In this document: positions 26,838 to 36,689 of the stretch, piece by piece | How positions within the stretch are numbered: the first letter of the stretch is position 1 | Layout of the letters: each line of letters begins with the position of its first letter | DNA from: Roseobacter fucihabitans | GTDB taxonomy: Bacteria > Pseudomonadota > Alphaproteobacteria > Rhodobacterales > Rhodobacteraceae | Direction: 5' to 3' | Assembly: GCF_014337925.2 (NCBI RefSeq) | Contig: NZ_CP143424.1 | Span: 1 to 64,000 of the forward strand | Length of the DNA: 64,000 nucleotides | The notes under the pieces: generated by a model | What the model was told of the DNA's origin: nothing | Database searches by the model: none | Seen by the model: only the letters and a program-made list of their open reading frames with translations | Position numbers and translations under genes: made by a program

Positions 26838-28207
26838 AAATAATCAAAGCAAAACTTGCAGGGTTGTTGCCCGGCCAGAAATCTCTGGGCTCCAAGGTAT
26901 TTCAGGCTGGCGGGTGGAGTATTATCCAAATCGTCATTACGAATTTACTGCGTCTGGCCAGCAATCTTATTCTGACGCGATATCTGGTGCCGGAAGCCTT
27001 TGGGATGATGGCGATGATCGGGACACTACTGACGGCGTTCGCCCTCTTCACCGATATCGGGCTATCTCAGAGCATTACCCGTGACAAAGACGGCGAGGAC
27101 GATCACTTTCTGCGTGTGGCATGGACAGTCCAACTGATCCGTGGGGCCGCAATTTCTGGCTTTGTTTTACTGGCGGCTCTGGGACTGTGGGTTTTCGCAC
27201 CGACCTTTGCGCCCCTTGATACTGTCTATGCCGACCCGCATTTACCGCTGCTGGTGGCCATATCTGCACTGACGCCGCTTTTGAACGGCGCGGAATCCAC
27301 CGCCAAGGAACTGACAATCCGCCGGCTGCAGAACTGGCGCTTTACTGTCATCGGGATCAGCGCTCAGGTTCTCAGCCTGATTGCAATGGTCACATTTGTA
27401 CAGTTCAGCCCCACCGTCTGGGCGCTGCTGGCAGGTATGCTCACCGTAAACATATTCGCGTTGGTAGCCTCGCACTTGTTTTATCCTGGTCCCAGGATGC
27501 ACCTGGCCCGCGACCGCGATATTACCGACAGGCTCTGGCAGTTTGGCAAATTTCTGATGGGATCTTCGGCTTTTACTTTTGTCGCGCAGCAGGCGGACAA
27601 GTTTATTCTGGCCGCCTTATTGGATGCGACCACCTTTGGACTATACGTTATCGCCCAAATATGGGTAATGGCCGGACAAATGCTGATCTCAAGGCTGATG
27701 ACCCGCGTCGGTTTTCCGGCAATGAGCGATGTCATGCGCAACCGGCCTGAGGAGTTGCATCGCTTGTTCCGAAAATTTCAGAATGTCATCGATCTTTTCT
27801 GCCTATGCACTTTTGTGCTAGCGTTTCTGTTCGGGAGCATACTGATTCAAAGCATTTATACATCAGAATATCACACTGCCGGTTCCTATTTGTCAATCTT
27901 GTCATTGAGTTTCCTTATGATGCGGTTCCAGCCGTTGGATAGCCTGCTGATAAACATGGGTAACAGCCGATCCGCCCTTATCATTTCCGCGGGACGGGCG
28001 GTTTCAATCTGCATTACGATCCCATTGAGTTATAACCTTTTAGGGTTCGAGGGCACTTTACTGGCGGTTGCGGTGAATACCGGGCTGACGGCTCCCTATA
28101 CACTGACCCTGTTGCGTCCGATTTTGGGTGAAAAACAATTCCGCTTTGATAGTTTCTGGCTTGCTGCGGCGGTTTTAATATCCGGAGTGGTCTATATGAC
28201 AGTCTAG
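26834..28207 (+). CDS. Polysaccharide flippase (Wzx, PST/MATE-like)
   Basis: A 457-residue protein with about 12 membrane segments. It opens with the family motif AGGWSIIQIVITNLLRLASN and LILTRYLVPEAFGMMAMIGT, and it has a polar FGKFLMGSSAFTFVAQQADK segment typical of the WzxC subgroup. Wzx proteins flip undecaprenyl-linked repeat units across the inner membrane for polymerisation. No Wzy polymerase gene was recognised in this window. The start overlaps the GT2 stop (ATGA). Confidence 0.9.
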   Translation: MKIIKAKLAGLLPGQKSLGSKVFQAGGWSIIQIVITNLLRLASNLILTRYLVPEAFGMMAMIGTLLTAFALFTDIGLSQSITRDKDGEDDHFLRVAWTVQLIRGAAISGFVLLAALGLWVFAPTFAPLDTVYADPHLPLLVAISALTPLLNGAESTAKELTIRRLQNWRFTVIGISAQVLSLIAMVTFVQFSPTVWALLAGMLTVNIFALVASHLFYPGPRMHLARDRDITDRLWQFGKFLMGSSAFTFVAQQADKFILAALLDATTFGLYVIAQIWVMAGQMLISRLMTRVGFPAMSDVMRNRPEELHRLFRKFQNVIDLFCLCTFVLAFLFGSILIQSIYTSEYHTAGSYLSILSLSFLMMRFQPLDSLLINMGNSRSALIISAGRAVSICITIPLSYNLLGFEGTLLAVAVNTGLTAPYTLTLLRPILGEKQFRFDSFWLAAAVLISGVVYMTV

Positions 28208-28263
28208 TGTTCCATAGGTGATACTTGTAATTCCTTTTCTAAAAGAGAAAGTGAGATGCTAAC

Positions 28264-29442
28264 ATGCTCAATTCACTAATCGGGGTATTGCTCCGGCTTA
28301 TCCGTGTTGTTCTGAACGTAGATCATAACAAGGTCGCGGTTTTGCCATCCGCCAGCGCCGGCAGTCTGGGCGATCAGGCGATGTTGGATAGCATCACGAC
28401 TCAATTGATTCAGAAATCTGCAAAGACTCCAGTCCTGATTGCACGCCAAAGCGATAATATCTCGCTGCGCAACCCGGTGACGCTGGCTATTTTTGATGCG
28501 CCGGGTGTTATGAGAAAATTACGCGCAGCCAAGCAGATTCTTAGCTGCGGCCAGATGTTATTCATCGGCGCAGATGTAATCGATGGCGGTTATGGCGGCG
28601 ATTGCAGAAGACTAGGCGTGCTGGATGTCGCAGCGCGCGCAGGCATGGGGTGTGCTGCCGTGAACTTTTCTTTCTCTGAACATCCGGGCCCGGCCGCAGT
28701 GGCGCGCTTGCACCGACTATCACCAGTACACATGTATTCGCGCGACCCAATTTCACTGAGACGGTTTCACAAGGTGGTTGGTCGTGAGGCTGTGCAAGTG
28801 GCAGACGTGGCTTTTTTACTGAAACCGGAGGCCAGTTCTAACAACGCCAAAATCGCAATTTCCTGGGCAAAAGAGCAGCGCGAGGCGGGTAGTTGCGTTC
28901 TCGGCGTTAACGTCGGAGGTACCACTCTGTCCATGATGAAAGGTGACGGACTGGATAGTATCGGGCGATCTCTTGAGGGATGGCTAAGCACGAACCCTGA
29001 CCGTGCGGTTCTGCTCTTGCCACATGATTACAAACCACAGCCCGTGGGGGATGTGGAAGCGCTACAGGCGCTGCTGGATCGGCTGAGCCCGCAGTTTGGG
29101 AACCGAGTGCATATGGTGCAGTTTCCCTTCGAGACATGGGACGTCAAAGCCATGGCTGATGTTCTCGATTTTGCGCTGTTGGCGCGGATGCATTTTGCCG
29201 TCGCTTGTCTGGGGATGGGCGTGCCGCCTTTATGCATTGCTTATGCTGGTAAGTTCGAGGGGATGATGCAGCATTTCGGACTAGAAAATATGCTTGTCAG
29301 CAATGAAGAAGTTCTGGATCCGGCTGTTTTGCTAGCTCGGCTAGAAGTATTTGAAGCTGCCATGCCAATCATGAAAGAAAAGATTAATGCAGCTCTACCC
29401 GAGGTCAAGGAGCTTTCGAAAAGGAATTTTGCGTGGCTCTGA
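28264..29442 (+). CDS. Polysaccharide pyruvyl transferase family protein
   Basis: A 392-residue GT-B-like protein. It has SAGSLGDQAMLDS near the N-terminus, the segment VHMYSRDPISLRRFHK, VLGVNVGGTT in the middle, and the C-terminal LLARMHFAVACLGMGVPPLCI that corresponds to the R.H..i.a...g.P motif of PF04230. Members add a ketal pyruvate from phosphoenolpyruvate to EPS sugars, giving negative charge. Codon use looks more AT-rich than the flanking GT2 genes. It overlaps the next gene by ten bases. Confidence 0.85.
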   Translation: MLNSLIGVLLRLIRVVLNVDHNKVAVLPSASAGSLGDQAMLDSITTQLIQKSAKTPVLIARQSDNISLRNPVTLAIFDAPGVMRKLRAAKQILSCGQMLFIGADVIDGGYGGDCRRLGVLDVAARAGMGCAAVNFSFSEHPGPAAVARLHRLSPVHMYSRDPISLRRFHKVVGREAVQVADVAFLLKPEASSNNAKIAISWAKEQREAGSCVLGVNVGGTTLSMMKGDGLDSIGRSLEGWLSTNPDRAVLLLPHDYKPQPVGDVEALQALLDRLSPQFGNRVHMVQFPFETWDVKAMADVLDFALLARMHFAVACLGMGVPPLCIAYAGKFEGMMQHFGLENMLVSNEEVLDPAVLLARLEVFEAAMPIMKEKINAALPEVKELSKRNFAWL

Positions 29443-30650
29443 ACCCTGACAAGCGCCTTTTACTGATCATACCGGACGGGTCGATAAATCACAGGATGGG
29501 CGGCGGCCAGCGTAGCGCGATCCTGTTCAGCGCGCTCAAATCTCTGGGACCGGTTGATGTGGTCGTGTTGGGGGAAGGCACTGGAACAGGACCGCAAGAG
29601 TTTTTTCCCGGTGCCGCATCCTTCCAATGGGCACCAAGCAGTCGCTTTTCGGTGATCAAGAAAAAAGGACTGTCGCACCTGATTTACAACCTACGCCGGT
29701 TTTTGTTCGTACCCGCGTTATACGCTCCCCAAGCCAGCGTTACAGAGGCACTGGATAAACTGGTGACGCCGGCCCATCGGCTCATTGCCTGTCGTTATGC
29801 GCTAACCTATTGTGCTACCGGGCTGACAAAAACGCCTGGTCGCGATGTTTTTGTCGATATTGACGATCGCGACGATCAGACCTTTCAATCTACCGCCACG
29901 GCCGTGCTGGGAACTGGGGTCCTGGGGTGCATTTTTAGAAAATATGTTGTGCCTTCCGTTCTGCGACAGCTCTATCGCCGCCTGCCTGGAACGAGCTTCC
30001 TGTGGTATGCGAAGGCGGAAGATGACCTGAACTTGCCGGGCGTTGGTTCGGCTGTTCTGCGCAATGTGCCGTTCAACACTGATATTCCAGCCGGTGCACC
30101 GCCCCCTTCCGCCCGGCAGGATGTTGTTTTTGTTGGCAGCCATGCCCATCGGCCCAATCAGGATGGAGTCAGGTGGTTCTTGCGCGAATGCTGGCCCACC
30201 CTGCATGCACGCCACCCAGAGGCCCGGTTCCGCATCGTGGGCTTGGGCGCGTGGCAACAGTTGCAGGCGGAATTTCCTGACACGCCCGGTGTGGAATATG
30301 TCGGAACTATAGATGACATCGCCACGGCCTATTTTGACGCGCGCCTGGTCGTGTCGCCCCTGTTCGAAGGCGGGGGATCCAAGATCAAGGTGATCGAGGC
30401 CTGCGCCTTTGGCCGCCCTATCGTGGTCAGCCGACATTCTGCGCAAGGCTTCGGGGATGCGATCGCTGCGGCCTTGCCACAAAGCGATGATGCCGCAGGT
30501 TTCATCGATCTGTGCACGCAGTATCTGGCAGACCCAGATGCGGCGGATAGGCTGGGACAACACTTACAGGACCTGCAACGTGCTCATTTCTCGCGCGCCG
30601 CCGCAGAAGCACAGATCGCCGCCGATATTCGTAGTGTGATCGGGTCCTGA
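29433..30650 (+). CDS. Glycosyltransferase family 4 (GT-B)
   Basis: A 405-residue enzyme. The C-terminal donor domain shows DVVFVGSHAHRPNQDGVRWF, FRIVGLGAWQQL and VSPLFEGGGSKIKVIEACAF, the usual E-x7-E-like region of GT4 glycosyltransferases. The start is a GTG at 29433 inside the pyruvyltransferase gene, preceded by AAAAGGA seven bases away; no ATG lies nearby. It closes the five-gene EPS run and is followed by a gap of about 110 bases before the type I secretion genes. Confidence 0.9.
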   Translation: MALNPDKRLLLIIPDGSINHRMGGGQRSAILFSALKSLGPVDVVVLGEGTGTGPQEFFPGAASFQWAPSSRFSVIKKKGLSHLIYNLRRFLFVPALYAPQASVTEALDKLVTPAHRLIACRYALTYCATGLTKTPGRDVFVDIDDRDDQTFQSTATAVLGTGVLGCIFRKYVVPSVLRQLYRRLPGTSFLWYAKAEDDLNLPGVGSAVLRNVPFNTDIPAGAPPPSARQDVVFVGSHAHRPNQDGVRWFLRECWPTLHARHPEARFRIVGLGAWQQLQAEFPDTPGVEYVGTIDDIATAYFDARLVVSPLFEGGGSKIKVIEACAFGRPIVVSRHSAQGFGDAIAAALPQSDDAAGFIDLCTQYLADPDAADRLGQHLQDLQRAHFSRAAAEAQIAADIRSVIGS

Positions 30651-30758
30651 CAGGTGATTTTGACCTGAGTTTCACGCTTTATTAAGGCCGCAGACCCTAT
30701 CATCTCTGGATGATGGAGCAGACCCTCAAAGACGTTCTGATCCTGCCTCAAACTGACT

Positions 30759-32555
30759 ATGTCGCGCGACAAACGCATCTGTGACCGCCGTGATCGGACT
30801 GACCGCCCTATGATCTTTTCTTCCAAGAGCGATCCTTACCGCGACAGCCTGGCCCGGTTGAAGCCCGCCTTCTGGGGGGTTGCGGGGTTTTCGGCCATCG
30901 TCAATGTGCTGATGCTCACCGGATCCATCTACATGATGCAGGTCTATGACCGGGTGCTCTCCAGCGGGTCGGTCCCGACGCTGGTGGGATTGTTCACCAT
31001 CGTTGTGGTCCTCTATGCTTTCCTTGGGCTTTATGATTTTCTGCGGGTGCGCATTCTGGCGCGCGCGTCCGTCCACCTGGATCAGGCGCTGGCGGATCAG
31101 GTCTACCGTTCCTGGCTGCGCTCGGGCGTGCCGGGGGCTGCGGGCAAGGACGCCTCCGCCCAACCTTTGCGCGATCTGGAAGCCTTGCGCGGTTTCGTCG
31201 GGGCCAGCCCCATGGCAGGGCTCTTTGATCTGCCCTTTGTGCCGCTGTTTCTGGCGGTGCTCTTTATTATCCACCCCTGGCTCGGGTTTCTGACCATTGC
31301 GGGATCGGCGGTGGTGATCGCGCTGACCCTGCTCAATCAGGCGATGACGCAAGGCCTGGCGCAAAAGGCATTACAACATGACAGTGCCGCCCAGGATTTT
31401 GCCGAAGGCGGCAAGCGCGGTGCCGAAGCGGTGGTCGCCATGGGCATGAACTCGGCGATTACAACGCGCTGGCGCGGGCTGCATGATGACGCACTCGCCG
31501 TCGGGCAACGCACCAGTGATCCTAATGAGGCGCTGACCGCTTTTTCCAAGGCGTTCCGGATGTTGTTGCAATCCACCATCCTGACGCTGGGGGCTTTTCT
31601 GGTGCTGCGCGGTGAAATTACCGCCGGCACGATCATCGCGGCCTCGCTCTTGTCCGGGCGCGCGCTTGCGCCGGTGGATCAGGTCGTGAGCCAGATGCGC
31701 GGCGTCACCAAGACATGGGCCGCGCACAAACGGCTGGGGGTATTTTTCGCCGCCCTGCCGGAGCCCACCACCCCGATCGACCTGCCCGCCCCCACCGGGC
31801 AAATCACCCTGAGCGGGGTAACCAAATTTGCCCCCGGCGCCTCCGGGCCCGATCAAAAGAAGTTGGTGCACCAGGTGACTTTCGCGCTGGAGCCGGGCGA
31901 TGGTCTGGGCGTCATCGGCAATTCGGCAAGCGGGAAATCGACCCTGGCCAAGCTCTTGGTGGGGGTTTGGGAGCCAGATATGGGCGAATTGCGCATGGGC
32001 GGGGCCACGCGGGATCAATGGGATCCTGCCAAATTGGGCCCCCATATCGGCTATATGCCGCAATCGCTTTTCCTGTTGCCCGGGACGATCCGCGACAATA
32101 TTGCGCGCTTTCAAGAGGATGCCAGTGACGCGGATGTCATGGCGGCCGCACAAATGGCCGGGGTGCATGACATGATCCTGGCTCTGCCGGAGGGATATAA
32201 AACCCGGGTGGGCGGGTCCGCAGGATCGGTGCAACTCTCCGGCGGGCAGGTACAGCGCGTTGGTCTGGCCCGCGCGGTCTTTAGTAAGCCCGCGCTGGTG
32301 GTTCTGGATGAACCCAACGCCAACCTTGATACCGCCGGGGATGAAGCCCTGACGCAAGCGATTGTGAGCCTGCGCGAAGCCGGCACCACGGTGGTTGTGA
32401 TGGCGCATCGCCCCTCCGCGATTGCCGCCGTCAATAAGGTGCTGGTGCTCAAGGATGGTCAGCAGGTGCAATGCGGCCCCAAAGAAGAAGTGCTGGGCAA
32501 GGTTCTGGCCCCTGTGCCGCCCCAACCGCCCCCGAGGCAGGCCGCCTCCGCCTAA
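30759..32555 (+). CDS. Type I secretion ABC transporter (PrtD-like permease/ATPase)
   Basis: A 598-residue exporter. Six membrane helices (about 40-300, with YMMQVYDRVL and a polar loop) precede the nucleotide-binding domain: Walker A GNSASGKST (387-395), signature LSGGQ (493-497), Walker B LVVLDEPN (512-519) and the H-loop MAHRP. It lacks the C39-like domain of HlyB, placing it with PrtD/AprD-type transporters that export RTX proteases, lipases and adhesins. The partner HlyD-family gene follows. The RTX protein at 12800-16102 is a plausible substrate. An ATG at 30810 (MIFSSKSD) could be the true start; neither has a clear ribosome binding site. Confidence 0.93.
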   Translation: MSRDKRICDRRDRTDRPMIFSSKSDPYRDSLARLKPAFWGVAGFSAIVNVLMLTGSIYMMQVYDRVLSSGSVPTLVGLFTIVVVLYAFLGLYDFLRVRILARASVHLDQALADQVYRSWLRSGVPGAAGKDASAQPLRDLEALRGFVGASPMAGLFDLPFVPLFLAVLFIIHPWLGFLTIAGSAVVIALTLLNQAMTQGLAQKALQHDSAAQDFAEGGKRGAEAVVAMGMNSAITTRWRGLHDDALAVGQRTSDPNEALTAFSKAFRMLLQSTILTLGAFLVLRGEITAGTIIAASLLSGRALAPVDQVVSQMRGVTKTWAAHKRLGVFFAALPEPTTPIDLPAPTGQITLSGVTKFAPGASGPDQKKLVHQVTFALEPGDGLGVIGNSASGKSTLAKLLVGVWEPDMGELRMGGATRDQWDPAKLGPHIGYMPQSLFLLPGTIRDNIARFQEDASDADVMAAAQMAGVHDMILALPEGYKTRVGGSAGSVQLSGGQVQRVGLARAVFSKPALVVLDEPNANLDTAGDEALTQAIVSLREAGTTVVVMAHRPSAIAAVNKVLVLKDGQQVQCGPKEEVLGKVLAPVPPQPPPRQAASA

Positions 32556-32597
32556 GTGGGCGGATGCAGGCCCGATCCCAAGAACAGGAATGACGTG

Positions 32598-33917
32598 ATG
32601 AGCACTCAGACACTTGCCGCCCCGGATGATTTGACACTGCGCCTGTCGATGCGCCCTGTCTTTCTGGTGGGTCTGATCGGGTTGGTGGGCCTGTTCGGGG
32701 GTTTTGGCCTCTGGGCCGGCACAACCGTGATCAGCGGCGCGGTGATCGCGCAAGGCCAGGCCGTCGTGCGCGGCAGTGCCAAACAGGTGCAACATCTGGA
32801 TGGCGGGATCGTAGCAGATATTCTGGTGCAGAATGGCGATGGCGTAGAGGCGGGGGATGTGTTGATCCGGCTGGACCCGACGCTGGTGCGCATGAACCTG
32901 GATGTCACCCGCCAACGCTTGGCCGATGCGCTGACCCAGCAGGCGCGTTTGCGCGCCGAGCAACAGGGGTTGGGCGAGTTGGTTTTTACCTATCCCGACC
33001 TGCCCTTCGAGATACCGGATATGGGGACCAATGAGGCGGGTCAACGCGCGATCTTTGCCGCCCGCGCCGCCGTGCAGACCGGCGGGCGGGAGCAATTGGC
33101 CGAAGCGTTTTTGCAGTTTGAAAACCAGATCGCGGGGCTGACGTCCCAGATGGAGGCCATTGCCGCACAGATCGGTTTCATTACCAAGGATCTCGATAGC
33201 ATGCAGACCTTGGTGGAGCGCAATCTGGCGCGCCAGAGCCAGCTCAATGATCTCAATCGCACCCGCGCTGATCTTGAGGGGCGTCGTGCGGGGTTGGCTT
33301 CTGATATCGCGCAGCTCAGCAATGCGCGCCGGGAGGCCGAAATCCAGACCCTGCAAAGTGAGCGCGCGTTTCAGGAATCCGTTGTGACTGATCTGCGCAC
33401 CATCACCAGCCAGGTGGATGAATTGATCCTTGATATCGTCACGCGCGCCGCGCAACTGGACCGGATCAACATCCGCGCGCCCGCCGCCGGGATCGTGCAT
33501 GAATTGCAAATTTCGACGGTGGGGGGCGTGATCGAACCGGGGCAGGTGATCACCGAGATCATCCCGCAAGGCCAGGCGCTGGATTTCGAGCTGCGCGTGC
33601 AGCCGCAAGACATCGACCAGGTGCATATCGGGCAAGAGGCCGAAACGCTGATTGCTGCTTTTGATGTCAATGAGACGCCCAAGCTGATCGGGTCGGTCGC
33701 GCGGATTTCACCCAACGCCATTGAGGACCCCCAGAGCGGGCAGAGTTATTACCTGATCAACCTGGCGGTCCCGACAGAGGAAATCGCCCGGCTGGGTGGG
33801 TTGCGGATCAAGCCCGGCATGCCCGTAGAGGCGTATCTCGCGACCTCGGATCGCACGGTGCTGGGCTATCTGATCTCCCCCGTCACCGCCCAGATGCGGC
33901 GCGCCTTTCGTCAATAA
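32598..33917 (+). CDS. HlyD-family type I secretion periplasmic adaptor
   Basis: About 439 residues. One N-terminal membrane helix (VFLVGLIGLVGLFGGFGLWA), a lipoyl/barrel half motif (VQHLDGGIVADILVQNGDGV), a long coiled-coil hairpin (about 95-270), and the C-terminal partner motif INIRAPAAGIVHELQISTVG with VIEPGQVITEIIP. It bridges the ABC transporter to a TolC-like outer-membrane channel, which is not in the window. ATG 32598 is chosen because AGGA lies eight bases ahead; the frame is open from the preceding stop. Confidence 0.93.
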   Translation: MSTQTLAAPDDLTLRLSMRPVFLVGLIGLVGLFGGFGLWAGTTVISGAVIAQGQAVVRGSAKQVQHLDGGIVADILVQNGDGVEAGDVLIRLDPTLVRMNLDVTRQRLADALTQQARLRAEQQGLGELVFTYPDLPFEIPDMGTNEAGQRAIFAARAAVQTGGREQLAEAFLQFENQIAGLTSQMEAIAAQIGFITKDLDSMQTLVERNLARQSQLNDLNRTRADLEGRRAGLASDIAQLSNARREAEIQTLQSERAFQESVVTDLRTITSQVDELILDIVTRAAQLDRINIRAPAAGIVHELQISTVGGVIEPGQVITEIIPQGQALDFELRVQPQDIDQVHIGQEAETLIAAFDVNETPKLIGSVARISPNAIEDPQSGQSYYLINLAVPTEEIARLGGLRIKPGMPVEAYLATSDRTVLGYLISPVTAQMRRAFRQ

Positions 33918-34065
33918 GACCCGCGGTTTTCAGACCAGCGCAGTAAGCCTTTTGTATCTTTATGCCTGAATTCCGTAAAATTCGACTCATCTTAAGGGTG
34001 CTTTAATGAGATTCAAATAGGGATAAAAAACGCATAAAATCAGAGAGATATAACGGAATAAACTT

Positions 34066-34989
34066 ATGAACGCGCAACCGCAAACTCTGCTTCACGTTGG
34101 GCTGCACAAATGTGGCAGCACATGGTTGCAAAAGGAAGTTTTTAACCGCCCCGATTATGGGATTTCCGCGCCTTGGGGGCCGATGTCGCATCAGGCTGTG
34201 ACGGAATTTGTGGCTATTGACCCGCTGTGTTTCGACCCCAAGGCCGCGCGGGCGCGGTTTGATGAGGTGCGAAGCGATGACACGGCAGGCAACGATGTCG
34301 CCGTGATCAGCCATGAGGCCCTGTCCTCACGCCCCCATCACGGCAAATATTACGCACCGGATGTGGCGCATCGATTGGCGCGAACCTTTCCCGAGGCCAA
34401 GGTTTTCATGATGTTTCGCGAACAATCCTCAATCATCTATTCGCTTTACGGTGAACATGTCCGCAATGGCGGGCAGCACAGTTTCGAGGAGTTCATCGGC
34501 ACCGGGAATGAACCGGCAGGTTGGGCACCTTTGTGCCGTCTGTCCTTCTTCGAATATGATCGTTTGTTGCAGATGTACCGTGATATTTTCGGGGCGGATA
34601 ACGTTCTGGCCCTGCCGCTGGAGCTGATGAAGAGCGATCCGGACGCGTTTATGCAGCGCTTCTTTGGCTTCCTTGATCTTCCGGTACAATATCCCGACAC
34701 CTCCCGTAAATCGAATGCGGGCTGGGGGGGCCTAACTGTTGACCTTTACCGTCGGAGCAATGGGCTGGTGCGTAGAAATCCCTTGGGTGGACCGATTTCA
34801 TGGGCTTTTCGTATACGCTTTGCGTTAACACGACGCCTCAACCGGATAATCCCGCGCCGTTGGCACAAACGTAGCGAACAGCGTAAACGTGACGCTCTAC
34901 GTGCCCGGATCGACAATACCTTCGTGCACAGCAATTCCCGACTGGCGCAGATGGTGGATGTCGATCTTAAAGCGCTTAGCTACCATTGA
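34066..34989 (+). CDS. Sulfotransferase family protein
   Basis: A 307-residue cytosolic protein. The PAPS 5'-phosphosulfate loop appears as LHVGLHKCGSTWLQKEV (residues about 9-25) and the 3'-phosphate region as VFMMFREQSSIIYSLYGEHV. A C-terminal basic tail follows. It would transfer sulfate from PAPS to a sugar or other acceptor, so the EPS may be sulfated, a common marine trait (inference). It is bounded downstream by an IS5 remnant that begins directly after its stop; the reading frame looks intact. Confidence 0.85.
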   Translation: MNAQPQTLLHVGLHKCGSTWLQKEVFNRPDYGISAPWGPMSHQAVTEFVAIDPLCFDPKAARARFDEVRSDDTAGNDVAVISHEALSSRPHHGKYYAPDVAHRLARTFPEAKVFMMFREQSSIIYSLYGEHVRNGGQHSFEEFIGTGNEPAGWAPLCRLSFFEYDRLLQMYRDIFGADNVLALPLELMKSDPDAFMQRFFGFLDLPVQYPDTSRKSNAGWGGLTVDLYRRSNGLVRRNPLGGPISWAFRIRFALTRRLNRIIPRRWHKRSEQRKRDALRARIDNTFVHSNSRLAQMVDVDLKALSYH

Positions 34990-36060
34990 GCGACCGTGTT
35001 GCGCGGATCAATTTCGGCTCGGAACGCGCCCTACCCGAGGCGGATTTCAAGCGATGCGGGCGACCAAGTTTGGTCATGCGATTTAGGACGTGGGCGCCAA
35101 TCTTGGCTTCGGTCTTCTGGTTATCGAAGCTGCGCGCCTTTAGCTTCGGCCGGATGACTGCTTTCCAACGACCCATGCATTGCCCGGCAGTGTATGCGGA
35201 GCATGCATGAGAGGAAGAGTTTCACCGCGGCTGAGCTGATTGTAGCCCGATGACGTCTGCCAGGCTATGCGTCCGTGCACCTCAATCTCGATGATATGGC
35301 TGATCGCGGACCGTCGGATTCCGGGCGCTGTCCGGGCTGAGGACCGCGTTTTTGGGAGGCGGGATCGTGACGTCGATCTCTGCACCAAAGCGCTCGACGA
35401 GGAGATCGCAGGTTAGGTCGCCATCGTAAGCACCGTCTGCGAGAAATACGGCGACCGGGCCATCAATTTGAGCTAAAAGACCCGGCAGCGCGGTGGAATC
35501 ACCGACGCCATCGGTGGTCAAATCGGCGCAAATGATCTCGCCGCTCGCCAGATCGAGGCCGAGGTGCAGCTTGCGCCAGGAGCGCCGTTTGCGCTTAGTT
35601 TTGTACTTTGCTTCAAGCCATTTCTTACCCGGCAGGCGCATGCATAGCATGCTGCCGAGAGGGCGCCCGCGCCAAACATCTTCAATCCGGTGCTGTCTAC
35701 AACCAACCGGATCCCCGCTTGGTTGTTGGCCTGCGACGGAACGCGCAATGTCAGGCCGTTACCCCGGCGCGACAAAGTAGAGAAACTGGGCGCGGCAATT
35801 TCAACGCCAAGCAGCTTAGCAATCGAACGCATCATGCCTTGGGTCTGGCGCCGCGGCTGCCGGAAAACCATGCCCAGGGTCAGGCAGGTCTCAATCGCCA
35901 GATCTGAATAGTACGGCTGCCCGCCCGGCGTTGTCCTGCGCGCTACCGACCACAAAGCGAGCGCATCTTCGCTAATCGGCCCTGTGCGCACGAAGGGGGG
36001 TAAAAACGGCAAGATTTGCTCAACTGAGTTGGGTTGATCGCTTGATCCTGTCGATTGTTG
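34990..36060 (-). pseudogene. IS5-family (IS903-like) transposase pseudogene with several frameshifts
   Basis: On the minus strand successive frames encode consecutive parts of one IS5 transposase: YYSDLAIETCLTLGMVFRQP and VVDSTGLKMFGAG (near 35690-35960), RRSWRKLHLGLDLASGEII to VAVFLADGAYDGDL (near 35390-35600), WQTSSGYNQ (near 35240-35270), and MGRWKAVI to HVLNRMTKLGRP (near 35040-35180). Shifts lie near 35650, 35290 and 35180. The N-terminus runs into the Tn3 resolvase gene. The element is inactive. Confidence 0.8.
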
Positions 36061-36580
36061 CCACGCCGACGTTAAAATGCCGGGCGATGGCGCGGATTGA
36101 TTGGCCTTCATGCAGCATGGTTCTGACCTGATCCTGCTGATGTGTTGTGAGTTTGAATTTTCGGCCGAACTTCACACCGCGTCTTTTTGCCGAGGTTCTA
36201 CCTTCATCGGTCCGTTCATTTATTAGATTGCGCTCTAGCTCGGAAAGCCCCGCAAAAACAGTGAGTAAGAACTTTCCCATAGAACTTGTGGTATCTGCCC
36301 ATGGCTCGCGGAGTGATCGGAAGGCAGCTTTTATCGTTTCAACTTTTTGGGTGATTACGAATACATCGTGGGTGGATCTGGCCAACCGGTCGAGGCTGGT
36401 GACGATGAGCGTGTCGCCTGGTTGAAGAATGCCCAGCATTTTTTCCAACTGAGGCCGGCGGCGATTAAAGCCGGTCAGTTTTTCCTGGAATATCTTGTCA
36501 CAGCCTTCAGCCTGGAGGTGTTCGATCTGGCTTTCCAGGTTCTGTCCTGTCGTGGAAACACGCGCGTGGCCGATTAGCAT
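36020..36580 (-). CDS. tnpR: Tn3-type serine resolvase
   Basis: A resolvase/invertase of about 186 residues starting MLIGHARVSTTGQNLESQIE with the nucleophilic Ser in the HARVST motif. TLIVTSLDRLARSTHDVF and ELERNLINERTDEGRTSAKR are family signatures, followed by a C-terminal helix-turn-helix (IRAIARHFNVGVATIDRIKR). It would resolve cointegrates at a res site. The frame is intact although its transposase neighbour is only a fragment. Its 3' end overlaps the start of the IS5 pseudogene. Confidence 0.88.
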   Translation of the reverse strand: MLIGHARVSTTGQNLESQIEHLQAEGCDKIFQEKLTGFNRRRPQLEKMLGILQPGDTLIVTSLDRLARSTHDVFVITQKVETIKAAFRSLREPWADTTSSMGKFLLTVFAGLSELERNLINERTDEGRTSAKRRGVKFGRKFKLTTHQQDQVRTMLHEGQSIRAIARHFNVGVATIDRIKRSTQLS

Positions 36581-36689
36581 GGATTTGCCCCTGTTTTTGG
36601 CGTGATTATACGGAACATAGTTACGGATTCTGTAAAGTACTGTTTTTGCTCGCACAAAATATCGTTCCGTTTATTATGAGTTTTGGAAC

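Noticed and set aside
31371-33635. 754-residue open frame on the minus strand
   Set aside because: It lies opposite the clear ABC transporter and HlyD genes; its His/Gly/Gln-rich composition is typical of an antisense frame in GC-rich DNA.
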